Shown one piece after another: positions 1 to 9,091 of a stretch of DNA of 64,000 bases (position 1 is its first letter; every line of letters starts with the position of its first letter). This stretch comes from Nitrospira sp. SG-bin1 (GTDB lineage Bacteria > Nitrospirota > Nitrospiria > Nitrospirales > Nitrospiraceae). The translations under genes and the position numbers were made by a program. Below the pieces are notes generated by a model. The model did no database searches, had not been told where the DNA came from, and saw nothing but the letters and a program-made list of their open reading frames with translations. The stretch is taken from assembly GCA_002083365.1 (NCBI GenBank), contig LVWS01000045.1, positions 1 through 64,000 on the forward strand. Direction: 5' to 3'.

Positions 1-80
1 GGTTCTTCAACAACTTTGGCCCGGGCGCTGTCGGCAACAAGGTCGATTCGTTCCACGTCGCGTTGCAGCTGCAATACTAG
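1..80 (+). CDS. C-terminal end of an outer-membrane beta-barrel protein (partial)
   Basis: Only the last 26 codons are present, in the frame beginning at base 3 and ending with TAG at 78-80. The visible tail alternates polar and hydrophobic residues and ends in LQLQY. A terminal aromatic residue on such a strand is the usual BamA recognition signal of outer-membrane barrels. The rest lies upstream of the window, so neither the porin family nor the substrate can be named. Confidence 0.6.
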   Translation, partial: FFNNFGPGAVGNKVDSFHVALQLQY

Positions 81-676
81 TTCGCACGGGACTGTCTCCA
101 GTTAGCCCTCTCAGAATGGTGGATCGACTGCAAGGGTGATTGGTTCTTTTGTGAGGTTCTAAGACGAGAGAATGGGAGGAAGTTCTTAAAGAAAAACAGG
201 TAACGGCAATCGGCACATGCCCGTGCCGGCATCGAAGAGGGATTTGCCCACTTCCACTTTTACCGCGGGGTCCCCACGCCTTTCTGGGGACCTTGCACCC
301 TCCCGAACGAAGCGGACAGGGTTTTGGAAACAGTCATTCCCAGGGCCTTGGCCTATATCCATCGACCTTTGGTTAATTCCTGGCGTTTCATCAGTGATGT
401 CTGCCTCTCTTTTCAGGATTTTCCCGATGGGTCCATGCCATTTCCTCCAATATACTGCAGCAATGGGAAAAGCGTTCATTCACTGTGAGCAATGTAAGTG
501 ACTGTTGATGCCGGAGCGGCGCATGAGTCGCCGTGTCGAGGAAACGGGGTTACGAAAGTCGCCGATGTTGCATGACCCGTCGTGATACACGGAAATGACG
601 GAATGAAAACACAGTGTGAGTGAGCAGGATGGGCCGGATGGGGCTTGCTGAGAAAGGAGGGGGGAGGTGAAGCGGC
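81..676. other. Gene-free stretch
   Basis: I find no convincing gene here. The overlapping small open frames on both strands (about 186-501) look like chance frames with no clear ribosome site. A short inverted repeat (GGTCCCC at 269-275 with GGGGACC at 286-292) could form a hairpin but has no T-run. The last 20 bases form the strong ribosome-binding site of the next gene. Confidence 0.5.
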
Positions 677-1018
677 ATGAATTTGAAAGGGGTGATACTT
701 GAAGACGGCCGAGGAAGGGAATTTGTGTTGGTGTGCGAGCGGTCTCATATGCGGTTCGAAAAGACCTTCGCGCTCCGAGGATGGCAACGGCGGCGCCTGG
801 TTCCACTTCACTATACGGAGCGGGAGCTTCGAAAAATCGTCGGCGGAGTGCTGGATGCCCTGGATGACTTGTTTCGAAGTCTGCCGAGACTGCATGAGCA
901 TATCGACGGCATGCCTTCTGATGGCGCCAACTTTGCCACACCGCTACGGAGGAAGACATTGATGTTGAGGAAAGTCGCCAGATTGGAAGAGGAGGCGGTG
1001 AAAGGAGGGAAATCCTAA
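677..1018 (+). CDS. Hypothetical protein, 113 aa
   Basis: I do not recognise a family. The start is supported by a very strong purine-rich Shine-Dalgarno stretch (AAAGGAGGGGGGAGG) a few bases upstream of the ATG. The product is rich in Arg, Leu and Glu, has no signal peptide or membrane segment, and looks helical in its second half (residues about 50-110). It is probably a small cytoplasmic protein. It stands alone, with roughly 400-600 bases of non-coding DNA on each side. Confidence 0.55.
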   Translation: MNLKGVILEDGRGREFVLVCERSHMRFEKTFALRGWQRRRLVPLHYTERELRKIVGGVLDALDDLFRSLPRLHEHIDGMPSDGANFATPLRRKTLMLRKVARLEEEAVKGGKS

Positions 1019-1419
1019 TATTCTGTGACCAACATGACGGCAGCAGTTGAACTGCTTCGTTCGCATTTTGTCTGTTGCGTAAAGAGAAGCTCTTGTGATT
1101 CTTGATAGAGAACTTGCCATTACGGTAATGAACGCGTTGTTCCTCCGACCTCTTATCTGTACATAAAACGGTGTTTGGTAGTCGCGAACCTATTCAGTTC
1201 TTTCCTGCAAACAAGTTAGCGTCGGTAACGTGCTCTCCAGCCTACCTATACTCTCACCTTGGCCAGGTGATACGCCGAAAGCTTCATGGTTGCGATGGTT
1301 CAGATAGGAAGGCTCTTCCTGAATTCGCGGTTGAAAGTCCCCGTTGCTTGTGAGAAATGTCCTCGCAGTGCCACGCTCGCTTGCAGTATGATACGGCTCC
1401 GCCGACCGGGAGATGCTGC
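1019..1419. other. Intergenic region with three small palindromes
   Basis: No credible gene; the 60-codon frame at 1171-1353 has no ribosome site and no protein-like composition. Three short perfect inverted repeats lie close together: AGCAGTT-g-AACTGCT at 1042-1056, AAGAG-aag-CTCTT near 1083, and CATTAC-g-GTAATG at 1118-1130. They are the size of repressor operators, but no regulator or regulated gene can be assigned. Confidence 0.4.
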
Positions 1420-1812
1420 GTGCTAAAACAGCGTATCGAAGCCGTCACGAAAACCAACCAGATATTCTACGATGCTTTTGAGAGTCTCGACATTGCGAAA
1501 ATGGACGCGATCTGGGCCCATCAAGAATATGTCACCTGTATTCATCCGGGTTGGACCATCCGTTCCGGATGGCCCGCCGTCCGTGATTCCTGGGTGTTGA
1601 TCTTCAACAACACCTTTTCGATGAAGTTCGAGCTCACCGATGTGATGGTCCAGGTGGCGGGCGATATGGCATGGGTCATCTGCGTCGAGAATCTCACCAC
1701 CCAACAATCCGACGAACCGCAACAAGCCAAGGTCCTCGCGACGAACCTATTCGAACTCATCGGCGATGAATGGTTGATGATCCATCACCACGGGTCGCCG
1801 GTGATGGGGTGA
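1420..1812 (+). CDS. SnoaL/NTF2-like (DUF4440-type) protein
   Basis: The product of about 130 residues has the pattern of the NTF2-like superfamily: an N-terminal helix with FYDAFESLD, then IWAHQEYVTCIHPGW, a WPAVRDSW helix, a strand with VICVENLTT, and a C-terminal strand ending in WLMIHHHGSP. These small cone-shaped proteins bind or isomerise small ligands, or act as association domains; the ligand here is unknown. I chose the GTG at 1420 because GGGAGA lies six bases before it and the domain begins directly after. An upstream in-frame start at 1357 would add 21 non-domain residues. Confidence 0.75.
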   Translation: MLKQRIEAVTKTNQIFYDAFESLDIAKMDAIWAHQEYVTCIHPGWTIRSGWPAVRDSWVLIFNNTFSMKFELTDVMVQVAGDMAWVICVENLTTQQSDEPQQAKVLATNLFELIGDEWLMIHHHGSPVMG

Positions 1813-2066
1813 ACGAGGCGAGGAATAACGAGCCTCACGTTTGTTCACGCCGCCGAGATGGTGAGGCGGCAGGGCAAGTGTTGATCGGGGCAGTGGGCGG
1901 TGCTCGCTCAATGCGCGCAGGAGAAAACCACACAGCGTCCCGCTTATAAGAAAAAGAGGGTTAAGGTGTTGGCCAACGCGCGACCTCGGAAGGTCCTGGC
2001 TGAATGCGTTAAAGAGAAAAGAGCGTAAGAATTAGAACTTCATTTCAATAGGTTGGTAGAGAGCTG

Positions 2067-2676
2067 ATGGCATCACATAACTACTGGGATTGGGGGACGC
2101 TAATCTCTTCTGCGGTAGGCGCTCTTATTGGGAGTGCCCTAACTCTACTGGCTACGTATGTTGCCCATCGACTTCAAATGGCAACACAGAAGCAAAATGA
2201 TGCTGATCAGTTGAAGGGTCTGCTGCAAGCGATTCATGACGAAGTCGAGTCTTTATGGGACGGTTATGTTCGTAGCGCGGGAGCTCAGATAGAGGCATTA
2301 GGGGATGGACAGCCTATGCTCATGTATTGGCCCATCACGCAGGACTACTTTACGATCTACAATACAAACACATTTTTTGTTGGATGAATCAAAGATAATG
2401 ATCTTCGCAAGGCGATTGTGTTGACATATGCAAGGGCTAGAGGGCTAATTGACTCTTTTCGTATGAACAATGATCTTGTCCATAAGTATGAATATGCCAG
2501 CCTGCTTTTTCAGGAGTCACAGAATCCCACTCATCAGATAATGGCAAGTGGACACCTTCAAGTCTTAATAAAATACGCTGCAGGACTGAAGAAACCGTCA
2601 TGAGGAACTAAAGATTCTCGTGAGCGATCTTCTTCGCCGATTGCATAAAGAGGGAGTCCTGAGCAAACACGCCTAG
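2067..2676 (+). pseudogene. Membrane-anchored hypothetical protein, interrupted by a stop codon and a frameshift
   Basis: The first 106 codons encode a hydrophobic segment (about residues 10-31) and a helical region ending in YNTNTFFVG, then TGA at 2385-2387. The same frame continues without a break through IKDNDLRKAIV to GLKKPS at 2603. Just before that second stop the coding sense moves to the +1 frame and runs as HEELKILVSDLLRRLHKEGVLSKHA to TAG at 2674-2676. The simplest reading is an ancestral protein of about 200 residues damaged by a nonsense change (probably CGA to TGA) and a one-base indel near 2595. Two independent lesions suggest a decaying gene, though sequencing error is possible. 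No function is assigned. Confidence 0.7.
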
Positions 2677-2738
2677 CCAAATAGTTTCGAGTGGCGAGAT
2701 AGTCGGCGCAATGATGTGATACCTTATCTTCAATAGGC

Positions 2739-3146
2739 ATGTCCCATTCAATCCGGCGAGCAACGCTTCATGATCTCAATCGACTCGTTCCCCTCTTTGA
2801 TGCTTACCGCCAATTCTATGGACAACCTTCTGATCTGATTATTGCCAGGCAATTCTTGAGCGATCGTTTTGTTCGGAATGAGTCGGTGGTCCTCATAGCT
2901 GAAGACGGCGCTGGGAGGGCGGTTGGTTTTGCGCAGCTGTACCCAACCTTTTCATCCATCCTTGTCGCGCCGATGTATGTGCTCAGCGACTTGTTCGTCA
3001 TACCTGACGCCAGGCGGCGAGATGTAGGGACTCAATTGCTCAAGTCGGCTGCCGAAACGGCTCGTGCCAACGGCGCGGTTCGTGTCGAATTAGCAACCGC
3101 GATTACAAACGCTCCCGCCCAACGACTCTATGAAGCCTTGGGATGA
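2739..3146 (+). CDS. GNAT-family N-acetyltransferase, probably C-terminally truncated
   Basis: The product (135 aa) has the GNAT fold order: RRATLHDLNRLVPLFDAYRQFY at the N-terminus, VGFAQLYPTFSS and YVLSDLFVIPDARRRDVGTQLL for the central strands and acetyl-CoA loop, and ELATAITNAPAQRLYEALG near the end. The motif A loop reads RRRDVG, close to the usual R/Q-x-x-G-x-G/A. Family members normally continue about 12-20 residues beyond LYEALG to form the last strand; here TGA follows at once. The gene may be a recent truncation and sits next to two damaged genes. The acceptor substrate is unknown. Confidence 0.7.
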   Translation: MSHSIRRATLHDLNRLVPLFDAYRQFYGQPSDLIIARQFLSDRFVRNESVVLIAEDGAGRAVGFAQLYPTFSSILVAPMYVLSDLFVIPDARRRDVGTQLLKSAAETARANGAVRVELATAITNAPAQRLYEALG

Positions 3147-3176
3147 TGGCTTGTCGCTGTAGCAGAATAAGGGTAA

Positions 3177-3413
3177 TTACAGCTTCGGTGCGACAGCAGG
3201 CACGTCGTCCGTACGGAGCGTTTTCATCCATTCGGCGGCGATGGTATCGCGTTCCTCCATCGTCATGCCGGCATAGGCATGAAACATCTGAGTACCGCGG
3301 CGACGGCGCCAGGTGAGAAAGCTGAGGAAATGGTCTTTGCAGATGGAATGTGTACCGGCCGGAGCATAGGGGTTCTCCAGACAGTTGGGTACGCAACAGT
3401 GGGTATCCAACAT
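3177..3413 (-). CDS. Small Cys/His-rich hypothetical protein, 78 aa
   Basis: An ATG at 3413 has a clear AGGAG eight bases upstream and starts a 78-residue protein. Its N-terminus carries Cys6, Cys7, Cys11, His22, Cys25 and His28, a spacing that could hold a zinc ion; the remainder is basic and helical. No family recognised. The gene diverges from the PhoD-like lipoprotein gene across about 110 bases, which must contain both promoters. Confidence 0.6.
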   Translation of the reverse strand: MLDTHCCVPNCLENPYAPAGTHSICKDHFLSFLTWRRRRGTQMFHAYAGMTMEERDTIAAEWMKTLRTDDVPAVAPKL

Positions 3414-3524
3414 CGCGGATCTCCTGTGAACCAGCTTAGTATGCCGGTCGGTTGTACCGGTTTTCAAGTCCGCGGTTCGCTCTGCTGCTTGACCCTTCAT
3501 CATTGCATAGGGTAGGAGTGCCCG

Positions 3525-4994
3525 ATGCGTGCGTTCCTTCAACAGGCCGGTATTCTGATCCTTCTCGCCTTATTCATCGGCTGCTCGGCCTTTCCGCGTG
3601 AAAGTATTCGTTCCGACGGTTCATCGACGGAAACGACCGCGGTTGGATCGAATCTCTTACCTCAGGGTGTCGCGGTCGGCGACGTGAGTTCACAACGCGC
3701 GTTGCTCTGGCTGCGTACCGACGGACCGGCTTCGGTTCAGATCGAGTGGGCTACCGTTTCACGATGGGACCTGGCATTGAAGCAGGCGACCGTCGTGACG
3801 CCGGTGCCGAGAACGGCTTCCATCTTGACGACTGCTGAGACGGATTACACTCTCACTATCCCACTGGAGGGGCTGAGTCCCGCGACACGTTACCGCTACC
3901 ATGTCCTGATCGATTCTGCCGACCAGAACACCAGGCAGCGCTCGGCGAGCCTCGCCGCCAAGGGCGAATTTACGACGTTGCCCGACGAAACGACTTCCGC
4001 CGTGGTGACGTTCGCGTGGAGCGGGGATCTCGGCGGTCAAGGACGCTGCCGCCAGGGCGCGAGCGGCTATCCCATCTTTGATATGATCCATCGGCACAGT
4101 CCCGACTTCTTCCTATTTCTTGGGGATACGATCTATAGCGACAATCCTTGTCCCTCGCCACCGAACGAGCCAGGTGCTGATTTCAAAGCGACCACCTTGC
4201 AGACCTATCGAGCGCGGCACCGTTATCAGCGCGGCGCCGAGGCGCTTCGTCGATTTTTGAGAACGGTGCCGGTTTATGTGATCTGGGACGATCATGAAGT
4301 AAGGAACGATTTTGCCGGTCCGTATGACGATCAGATGCCGGCAGGACGTCAGGCGTTCCGCGAATACTGGCCGATCGCGTCCCCTGAGCAGGATCCCCAT
4401 CGCATGTATCGGAGCATTCGATGCGGGGCCGATCTCGAACTTTTTATACTGGATACCAGGCAATATCGCAGCCGGAACGAGGATAGAGACGGGCCATTCA
4501 AAACGATGCTGGGGAATGACCAATTGAAATGGTTGCTTGATGGGCTACGCACCTCTACGGCAACATGGAAAGTCATTGCCACTTCCGTTCCACTGTCGAT
4601 CGAGAAAGTCGGTTTGGGCAACGATGGGTGGGGAAATGAGCCGACCGGAACCGGCTTTGGAAGAGAACGGCAGCTGATTGTCGATGCCATCCTCGGACAT
4701 ACGGTCAAGAACGTCGTGTTTCTCGCCGGGGATGTGCATTGGGTCCAGGCCAATGCCTATGATCCTAATCAAGACGGGATCATCGATTTTCATGAGTATA
4801 TGGTAGGTCCTCTCTCGGCCAGGCCGGGAAGGCTTACCGCCGCCAGCGATGAACTGCATCCCATGCGATTGGTGAATGAGTCGGGGTATCAGAACTTTGG
4901 CCTGGTCCGTGTCACGAAGGACGTGTTTGAAGTGACGGTGGTGGACGAGGCCGGAAATCGGCGATTTTCTCATCGTGTGCCGGCTGGGCAGTAA
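3525..4994 (+). CDS. PhoD-like metallophosphatase lipoprotein
   Basis: The 489-residue product begins with a lipoprotein signal peptide (hydrophobic core, then LFIGC with Cys20), so it should be lipid-anchored outside the cytoplasm. Residues 45-150 resemble the PhoD N-terminal fibronectin-like domain. The catalytic part follows with typical metallophosphatase motifs: SGDLGG (Asp168), FLGDTIYSD (Asp201), IWDDHEVRND (Asp255/256, His257) and FLAGDVHWVQ (Asp403, His405). PhoD enzymes hydrolyse phosphate mono- and diesters. The likely role is scavenging phosphate from organic phosphoesters at the cell surface. It is a single gene in its orientation with a non-PhoD neighbour downstream. Confidence 0.85.
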   Translation: MRAFLQQAGILILLALFIGCSAFPRESIRSDGSSTETTAVGSNLLPQGVAVGDVSSQRALLWLRTDGPASVQIEWATVSRWDLALKQATVVTPVPRTASILTTAETDYTLTIPLEGLSPATRYRYHVLIDSADQNTRQRSASLAAKGEFTTLPDETTSAVVTFAWSGDLGGQGRCRQGASGYPIFDMIHRHSPDFFLFLGDTIYSDNPCPSPPNEPGADFKATTLQTYRARHRYQRGAEALRRFLRTVPVYVIWDDHEVRNDFAGPYDDQMPAGRQAFREYWPIASPEQDPHRMYRSIRCGADLELFILDTRQYRSRNEDRDGPFKTMLGNDQLKWLLDGLRTSTATWKVIATSVPLSIEKVGLGNDGWGNEPTGTGFGRERQLIVDAILGHTVKNVVFLAGDVHWVQANAYDPNQDGIIDFHEYMVGPLSARPGRLTAASDELHPMRLVNESGYQNFGLVRVTKDVFEVTVVDEAGNRRFSHRVPAGQ

Positions 4995-5099
4995 TGCCAT
5001 CTTATCACGCCAGCCTCTTGCAATTGCCGCAGATGGCCGGGTACCGTACGGCTCCCGAGTTCACTGAGTGTCTCCAACGAGAGAAAGGAAGCATAAGTC

Positions 5100-5582
5100 A
5101 TGTCTGAATTAATGTCCGCCGATGATGTTTTCTCGAAGGCTGAAGCGGCGGCTGTAGCCTCCACCGGACCGGATGAAAAGGCTCTGCAGATCGATTATGA
5201 GGCGCTCAAAAAAAAGTTCCGGAGCGCGTTGGGTGATCGCAAGATCGTTCTCTGTCATATCAATAGATTCTTGCCGGAAGGATACGAAGATCAAGGTCGA
5301 TTCAATCTCGCGCTGCTGACGGCGGGGAATGTCGTATTCGACATCGTCATCGGCGATTCCTATTTCCGTTACGACGTTGTGTCGGTCGGTCAATTGGATA
5401 AGGTGCAGGTGATCGACGCGATGTGGGACAACCGCGAAAAGCGTCGGGAAGAGCCGTTCTTGAGCCTGCGTTTGATGCACGGGGAGGAAGCTCATTTGCT
5501 GTTGGCGTTGGACGACGAAGAACGGGCCAGTCTTTTGAGATTCGCCAGGGCAGTCACGGCGGCACGCAATCCGGAACGCTGA
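5100..5582 (+). CDS. Conserved hypothetical protein, 160 aa
   Basis: A good ribosome site (GAAAGGAAG) precedes the ATG. The product is soluble with alternating helices and strands (YEALKKKFRSALGDRKIVLCHINRFL, then NLALLTAGNVVFDIVIGDSYFRYDVV, then LSLRLMHGEEAHLLLALDDEERASLLRF). There is no signal peptide or transmembrane helix. The central and C-terminal strands resemble a PH-like or small beta-sandwich layout, but this is only an impression of secondary structure. No function can be given. Confidence 0.7.
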   Translation: MSELMSADDVFSKAEAAAVASTGPDEKALQIDYEALKKKFRSALGDRKIVLCHINRFLPEGYEDQGRFNLALLTAGNVVFDIVIGDSYFRYDVVSVGQLDKVQVIDAMWDNREKRREEPFLSLRLMHGEEAHLLLALDDEERASLLRFARAVTAARNPER

Positions 5583-5636
5583 TTTTCGCGAAGCGTCAGG
5601 CATGAATATGTTGTCATGCCTGAGCCACGGCCCTCG

Positions 5637-6248
5637 CTAATCCACCTCATTCCATTTCTCGCAGGGGTCGAGAGTTTCTTTGGAAGTCTCTCGCCAGATG
5701 AGGCAGAGTTTCGTCTCGTGCGGATTGCCGACCGCATCTGTATAGGACACGACGCCGAGGATCACGATGAACCAGTCTTGGCGCTCCAAGTGCATGCCTT
5801 GCACGTCGGTGAGCGGAGTGATCAAGGAAACGGTCTGGGGTGCAACAGATCCTGGATCGATCTCGCCAACGTTTTGAGCATCGGGCGCGAGTTGCAGTGG
5901 CATCTTCCAATCCGGAAAGCTGTTCGAAGTCCAGACGGTCATCACGAGACGGGTTCTGGTCGTTCGAGCAGGAGAGTGCCCGGTATTCTTGAGAAGGACC
6001 GTCGCGGTTGGGACATTGTGTTGGACGAGAGGACCGACGATCGTGGCTTCCTCAACCACCACTTTTGGTCCGTCAGCGGACTGAGGCCTCTTGTTTTGTA
6101 TCGACACCGTGCCGGAAACTATGACCAGGCCTGCAACTATACCGATTAGAAGGTATCTGTGTCTTTTCAGGACACCCTCCGAGCTTGATGGCTCGAAGGG
6201 TGCCTCTTTGTGGCCGGTGCCGGACTCTGGCTTAAGAAGGCTGGTCAT
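5637..6248 (-). CDS. Membrane-anchored hypothetical protein with extracytoplasmic beta domain
   Basis: The 203-residue product has a cytoplasmic tail of about 30 residues, one transmembrane helix (about residues 32-49), and an extracytoplasmic domain rich in beta strands (VVVEEATIVGPLV, TATVLLKNTGHSPA, RLVMTVWTSN, WFIVILGVVSYTDA). The NTGHSPA/VSYTD pattern resembles immunoglobulin-like domains in single-pass proteins of unknown function. It is followed on the same strand, further upstream in transcription order, by the PD40 protein gene. Function not assigned. Confidence 0.65.
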   Translation of the reverse strand: MTSLLKPESGTGHKEAPFEPSSSEGVLKRHRYLLIGIVAGLVIVSGTVSIQNKRPQSADGPKVVVEEATIVGPLVQHNVPTATVLLKNTGHSPARTTRTRLVMTVWTSNSFPDWKMPLQLAPDAQNVGEIDPGSVAPQTVSLITPLTDVQGMHLERQDWFIVILGVVSYTDAVGNPHETKLCLIWRETSKETLDPCEKWNEVD

Positions 6249-6307
6249 TCATTTGATAGATAGGTGCCTCTGAGTGAGAAAACGTCCTTCAGAGAACAAC
6301 AGTGCAA

Positions 6308-7375
6308 TCACTCTGTGGCGCTCGGTTTCGCCTGACCATTGGAGAGCAAATTAGGTGGCGGCCCAATCGGTTCAAAATTCTTCAGCAACGGGACATCGTC
6401 TTTGCGGACCCACAGAATATCGTGATTGTACGAATCGCGAGGGCCAGAACCGCCCGTGAATGTTTTGCCGTCCGGCATAAAGGTCCAACACATATCTTCA
6501 CCGGCAGTATTGATGGTATCGCCCAAGTTTAGCGGCTCTTGCCATTCGCCTTTCGGGTTTTGGTGGGAGATCCACATATCATGTCCGCCCCTCGAGCCCA
6601 TGTCCGGACGGGTACTGGTGACAATGAGACTTTTCCCGTCCTTCGACAGGCCGGTCCAGTGCATATGATCACGGTAGGGCGAATTAATGCGAGGCCCTAG
6701 GCTCTCCGGTTTCTGCCAGACGCCGTCTTTCTTCTCGACCTTCCAGATATCGCTGTCCTGGGTCACGCCCGGCTGCTGATAGTTGAAGTAGATGAGGTTG
6801 TCGGAAGCAATGATCGGACAGTGCTCCTCGCCCGTCGGCGTATTGATGTGGGGGAGCTCCGGGACATCGTTCCAATTTCTGGCCGGTTGCCAAACGCCAT
6901 TGATTTTCTGCGTCACATAGAGGTCGCCGGTGGAGAGATTGCCGGGCTCGTATCGTGTGAAATAGATAACATTGCCGTCATCCGAGAAACTCGGTTCCAA
7001 TTCCCAGGCAGATGTATCAATGTTCGGCCCCACGGTCGGATCAATGTCTGGTCCCAAATGAATCGGCTCTTGCCACGCGCCGCTCACCTTGTGAGACATC
7101 CAGATGTCGAAGTTGTAAGATACGCCTGGTGAGGGAATACTTCCTTTGCGCCCTGAGACGAAGATGGCCGACTTTCCATCGGCACTGTAGGTCATCTCGA
7201 TCTCCGACTCCGATGAGTTGATCGGCTTACCCATATTTTTCGAGAGGGAGGAGCTCATATGTGCCTGTTCGCCGTGTGGCATGTCCATGCCGGACATCGC
7301 ACACGTTATGGTGGGAATAAGAAAAAGTGTGAGGGTTGCCACACAGTGATGAGCACGCAACGTGTGCGTTTTCAT
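6308..7375 (-). CDS. Secreted PD40/TolB-like beta-propeller protein
   Basis: The 355-residue product carries a signal peptide (about residues 1-26, ending CAM/SG). It then shows repeated blade motifs: MTYSADGKSAIFVSGRKG, FSDDGNVIYFTRYE, IASDNLIYFNYQQPG, LSKDGKSLIVTSTRPD and FMPDGKTFTGGSG. Each is the S/D-x-DG-x-x-[IL]-x-[FV] signature of PD40 repeats, and Asp-Ile-Trp (DIWM, DIWK, DMWI, DILW) recurs after each blade. This fits a periplasmic beta-propeller, a fold used for protein or ligand binding. An MHGE-like Met/His-rich stretch (MSGMDMPHGEQAHM, about residues 27-40) could bind a metal. No enzymatic residues are recognised. Confidence 0.8.
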   Translation of the reverse strand: MKTHTLRAHHCVATLTLFLIPTITCAMSGMDMPHGEQAHMSSSLSKNMGKPINSSESEIEMTYSADGKSAIFVSGRKGSIPSPGVSYNFDIWMSHKVSGAWQEPIHLGPDIDPTVGPNIDTSAWELEPSFSDDGNVIYFTRYEPGNLSTGDLYVTQKINGVWQPARNWNDVPELPHINTPTGEEHCPIIASDNLIYFNYQQPGVTQDSDIWKVEKKDGVWQKPESLGPRINSPYRDHMHWTGLSKDGKSLIVTSTRPDMGSRGGHDMWISHQNPKGEWQEPLNLGDTINTAGEDMCWTFMPDGKTFTGGSGPRDSYNHDILWVRKDDVPLLKNFEPIGPPPNLLSNGQAKPSATE

Positions 7376-7422
7376 AGAACCTCCGTATTTCGATCCAGGC
7401 CTCCGAGGGTGGAGAGCTCCTG

Positions 7423-8201
7423 CTATTCCTTCGCCCGTGCGGTCACTACAATCGCCTGCATGACAGACCGGAACGGACTGTCTCGACCGATTTTGACCAA
7501 CGCTGCCGTCACCGCATCGATGATGGGACTAGGCGACGCGCCGCGCTCTTGAATCTCGGCGAGAATTAGCGCGCCTTCAATCAACCCGATCGCCAGTGAC
7601 CTCACAGATGTACTATAACACTCCAGTGGGACGGTCTGAATCTCCACCTGGTCAAATCCGTTTGCAATCAGCAAACTTTGTAAGACATCAACATCGGCAA
7701 AGCTATAGGGCGCTTTGAAAAACTGCGGTGGATTGTCCGGGAAGAATTTTGAAACGGTCTCGTGCACGATGACGCCGTAGGGATTGCGCTCCATACGATC
7801 CCATACGTTGAACGCGAGCAGGCCATCATTGACCAGGACTCGGCGCATTTCGCGAAACGCGCGGTCTTTATTCGGCACGAACATGAGCCCAAACTGACAT
7901 ACTGTGGCATTGAACGAGGCATGGGGAAATGGCAGGTCCACGATGTCTGCCTGTTGCCAGCGTATTCCCTCCATATCTTTCAGTCTCTTTTGCGCATAGT
8001 CGAGCATGCCGGGATTGATATCGGTTGCCGTCGAGTGACGATGCCAGTTCCGCAGGCCATCTCAAGAACGGTGCCTTCCGTGCATTCCCTGGCCACGCGC
8101 CGGGCAAGATCGATGGCATAGCGCTCAAACAAGGCCGGCCCAAGGTGCCGTTCATACAGATCGCAGACCGGCGCGTAGTCGTGTTCGATGGTGCTGCTCA
8201 T
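7423..8201 (-). pseudogene. Class I SAM methyltransferase disrupted by an out-of-frame deletion
   Basis: Two reading frames together make one methyltransferase. The N-terminal piece (start 8201) reads to VLEMACGTGIVTR, the SAM-binding motif I, then loses sense. The sense resumes in the next frame at TATDINPGMLDYAQKRL (motif II) and continues to the C-terminus at 7423. In intact relatives about a dozen residues separate GIVTR from TDLN. Here they are missing and the frame is shifted, so the lesion is a deletion of roughly 30-40 bases (not a multiple of three) near 8030-8035. The SAM pocket would be lost. The substrate of the ancestral enzyme is unknown. Confidence 0.75.
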
Positions 8202-9091
8202 TGTGATGGGAGAAAGTCCTCTCTATGTGCCTGGCAGTTTCCAGGAAACCAGCGGTTCGGTTCAAGTTGAAACTGAATTGTGCCGATCCTAGTTGCCGCA
8301 CAACCGATGAGGAGCGTGCAAGTTGCCGCTATGGTCGCATGATGGAGTAAAACGAACGGACGGCGCATCAGTGATGCAAACGGTTACCATGGAATGTGTG
8401 GGCTAGGATAGTTTCGTTTCGGATTATGTGAATGATGCCGCTTGTGCTTCGTCAGCGCAGATTCTGAGCGAAGGCGAGGTAAACAGAGAGGGAGTGGCGG
8501 TCGCGGCTAGCCTACGTCTTCGCCTAAACTCTTCCGAAACTTCCTCTGGAGACCTGATAGCGACCTTGTGAGCGTACTCTGAGAGGTCGCCGAATGAGAG
8601 TGGTCTCCAGAGGCTCTGATGGTTCCGGACTTTTCAGCGGCACAAAACCGGTTCACGTCGATCCAGGCTTCGCATCCGATTGAGATCGGTTCCGCCTGAA
8701 GTGGGTGATCATTGGAATTGTTGAAGAGGAAAGCCATTTCGTCCTTCACTACTCTTGACTCACTTTACCGTCCAGTGTCGCTTCCGCCTATTCCTCTCTA
8801 GTAGGTCGTGTCATCCCGATGCTTCCTGAAGACGGGTCTGAGCCAATCGCTAGACCTTACGCCACTTGCCAATTCTGATATCGCCTTGAGCACTGGTTAG
8901 AGCAAAGAGAATGCCACGTGAACGATGGGGGATCGGAGCCAGTATTCGGTTGATTTGTAGGACAATGGTGGTGCAGTAGATCTCATGAAGTTTGTAGTCC
9001 TGTATTCAGAAGGATGCAGGACTGTATCCTAATGTGCGTGAGTGAAGGGAATCGATCAGTTTGTGCAGGCGGCTAAGGGAAGGGCAGAGGC
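8202..9091. other. Long gene-free stretch with a structured inverted repeat
   Basis: Nearly 900 bases lack a convincing gene; the frame at 8507-8749 on the minus strand overlaps the inverted repeat and is not protein-like. AGTTGCCGC occurs twice (about 8291 and 8329). The main structure is the nested inverted repeat at 8543-8613, listed separately. Confidence 0.5.
8543..8613. repeat. Nested inverted repeat, possible structured RNA
   Basis: A perfect 12-base inverted repeat (CCTCTGGAGACC at 8543-8554 with GGTCTCCAGAGG at 8602-8613) encloses a second perfect 7-base one (GCGACCT at 8560-8566 with AGGTCGC at 8584-8590). The innermost segment can form GAG-CGTA-CTC. The asymmetric internal loops between the stems look more like a folded RNA than a terminator, and no T-run follows on either strand. 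It could be a small RNA or a palindromic repeat element. Confidence 0.5.

Noticed and set aside
186..501. Overlapping small frames on both strands
   Set aside because: No protein-like composition, no ribosome site, and neither frame has a family.
1171..1353. 60-codon frame
   Set aside because: No Shine-Dalgarno sequence and unstructured composition; treated as intergenic.
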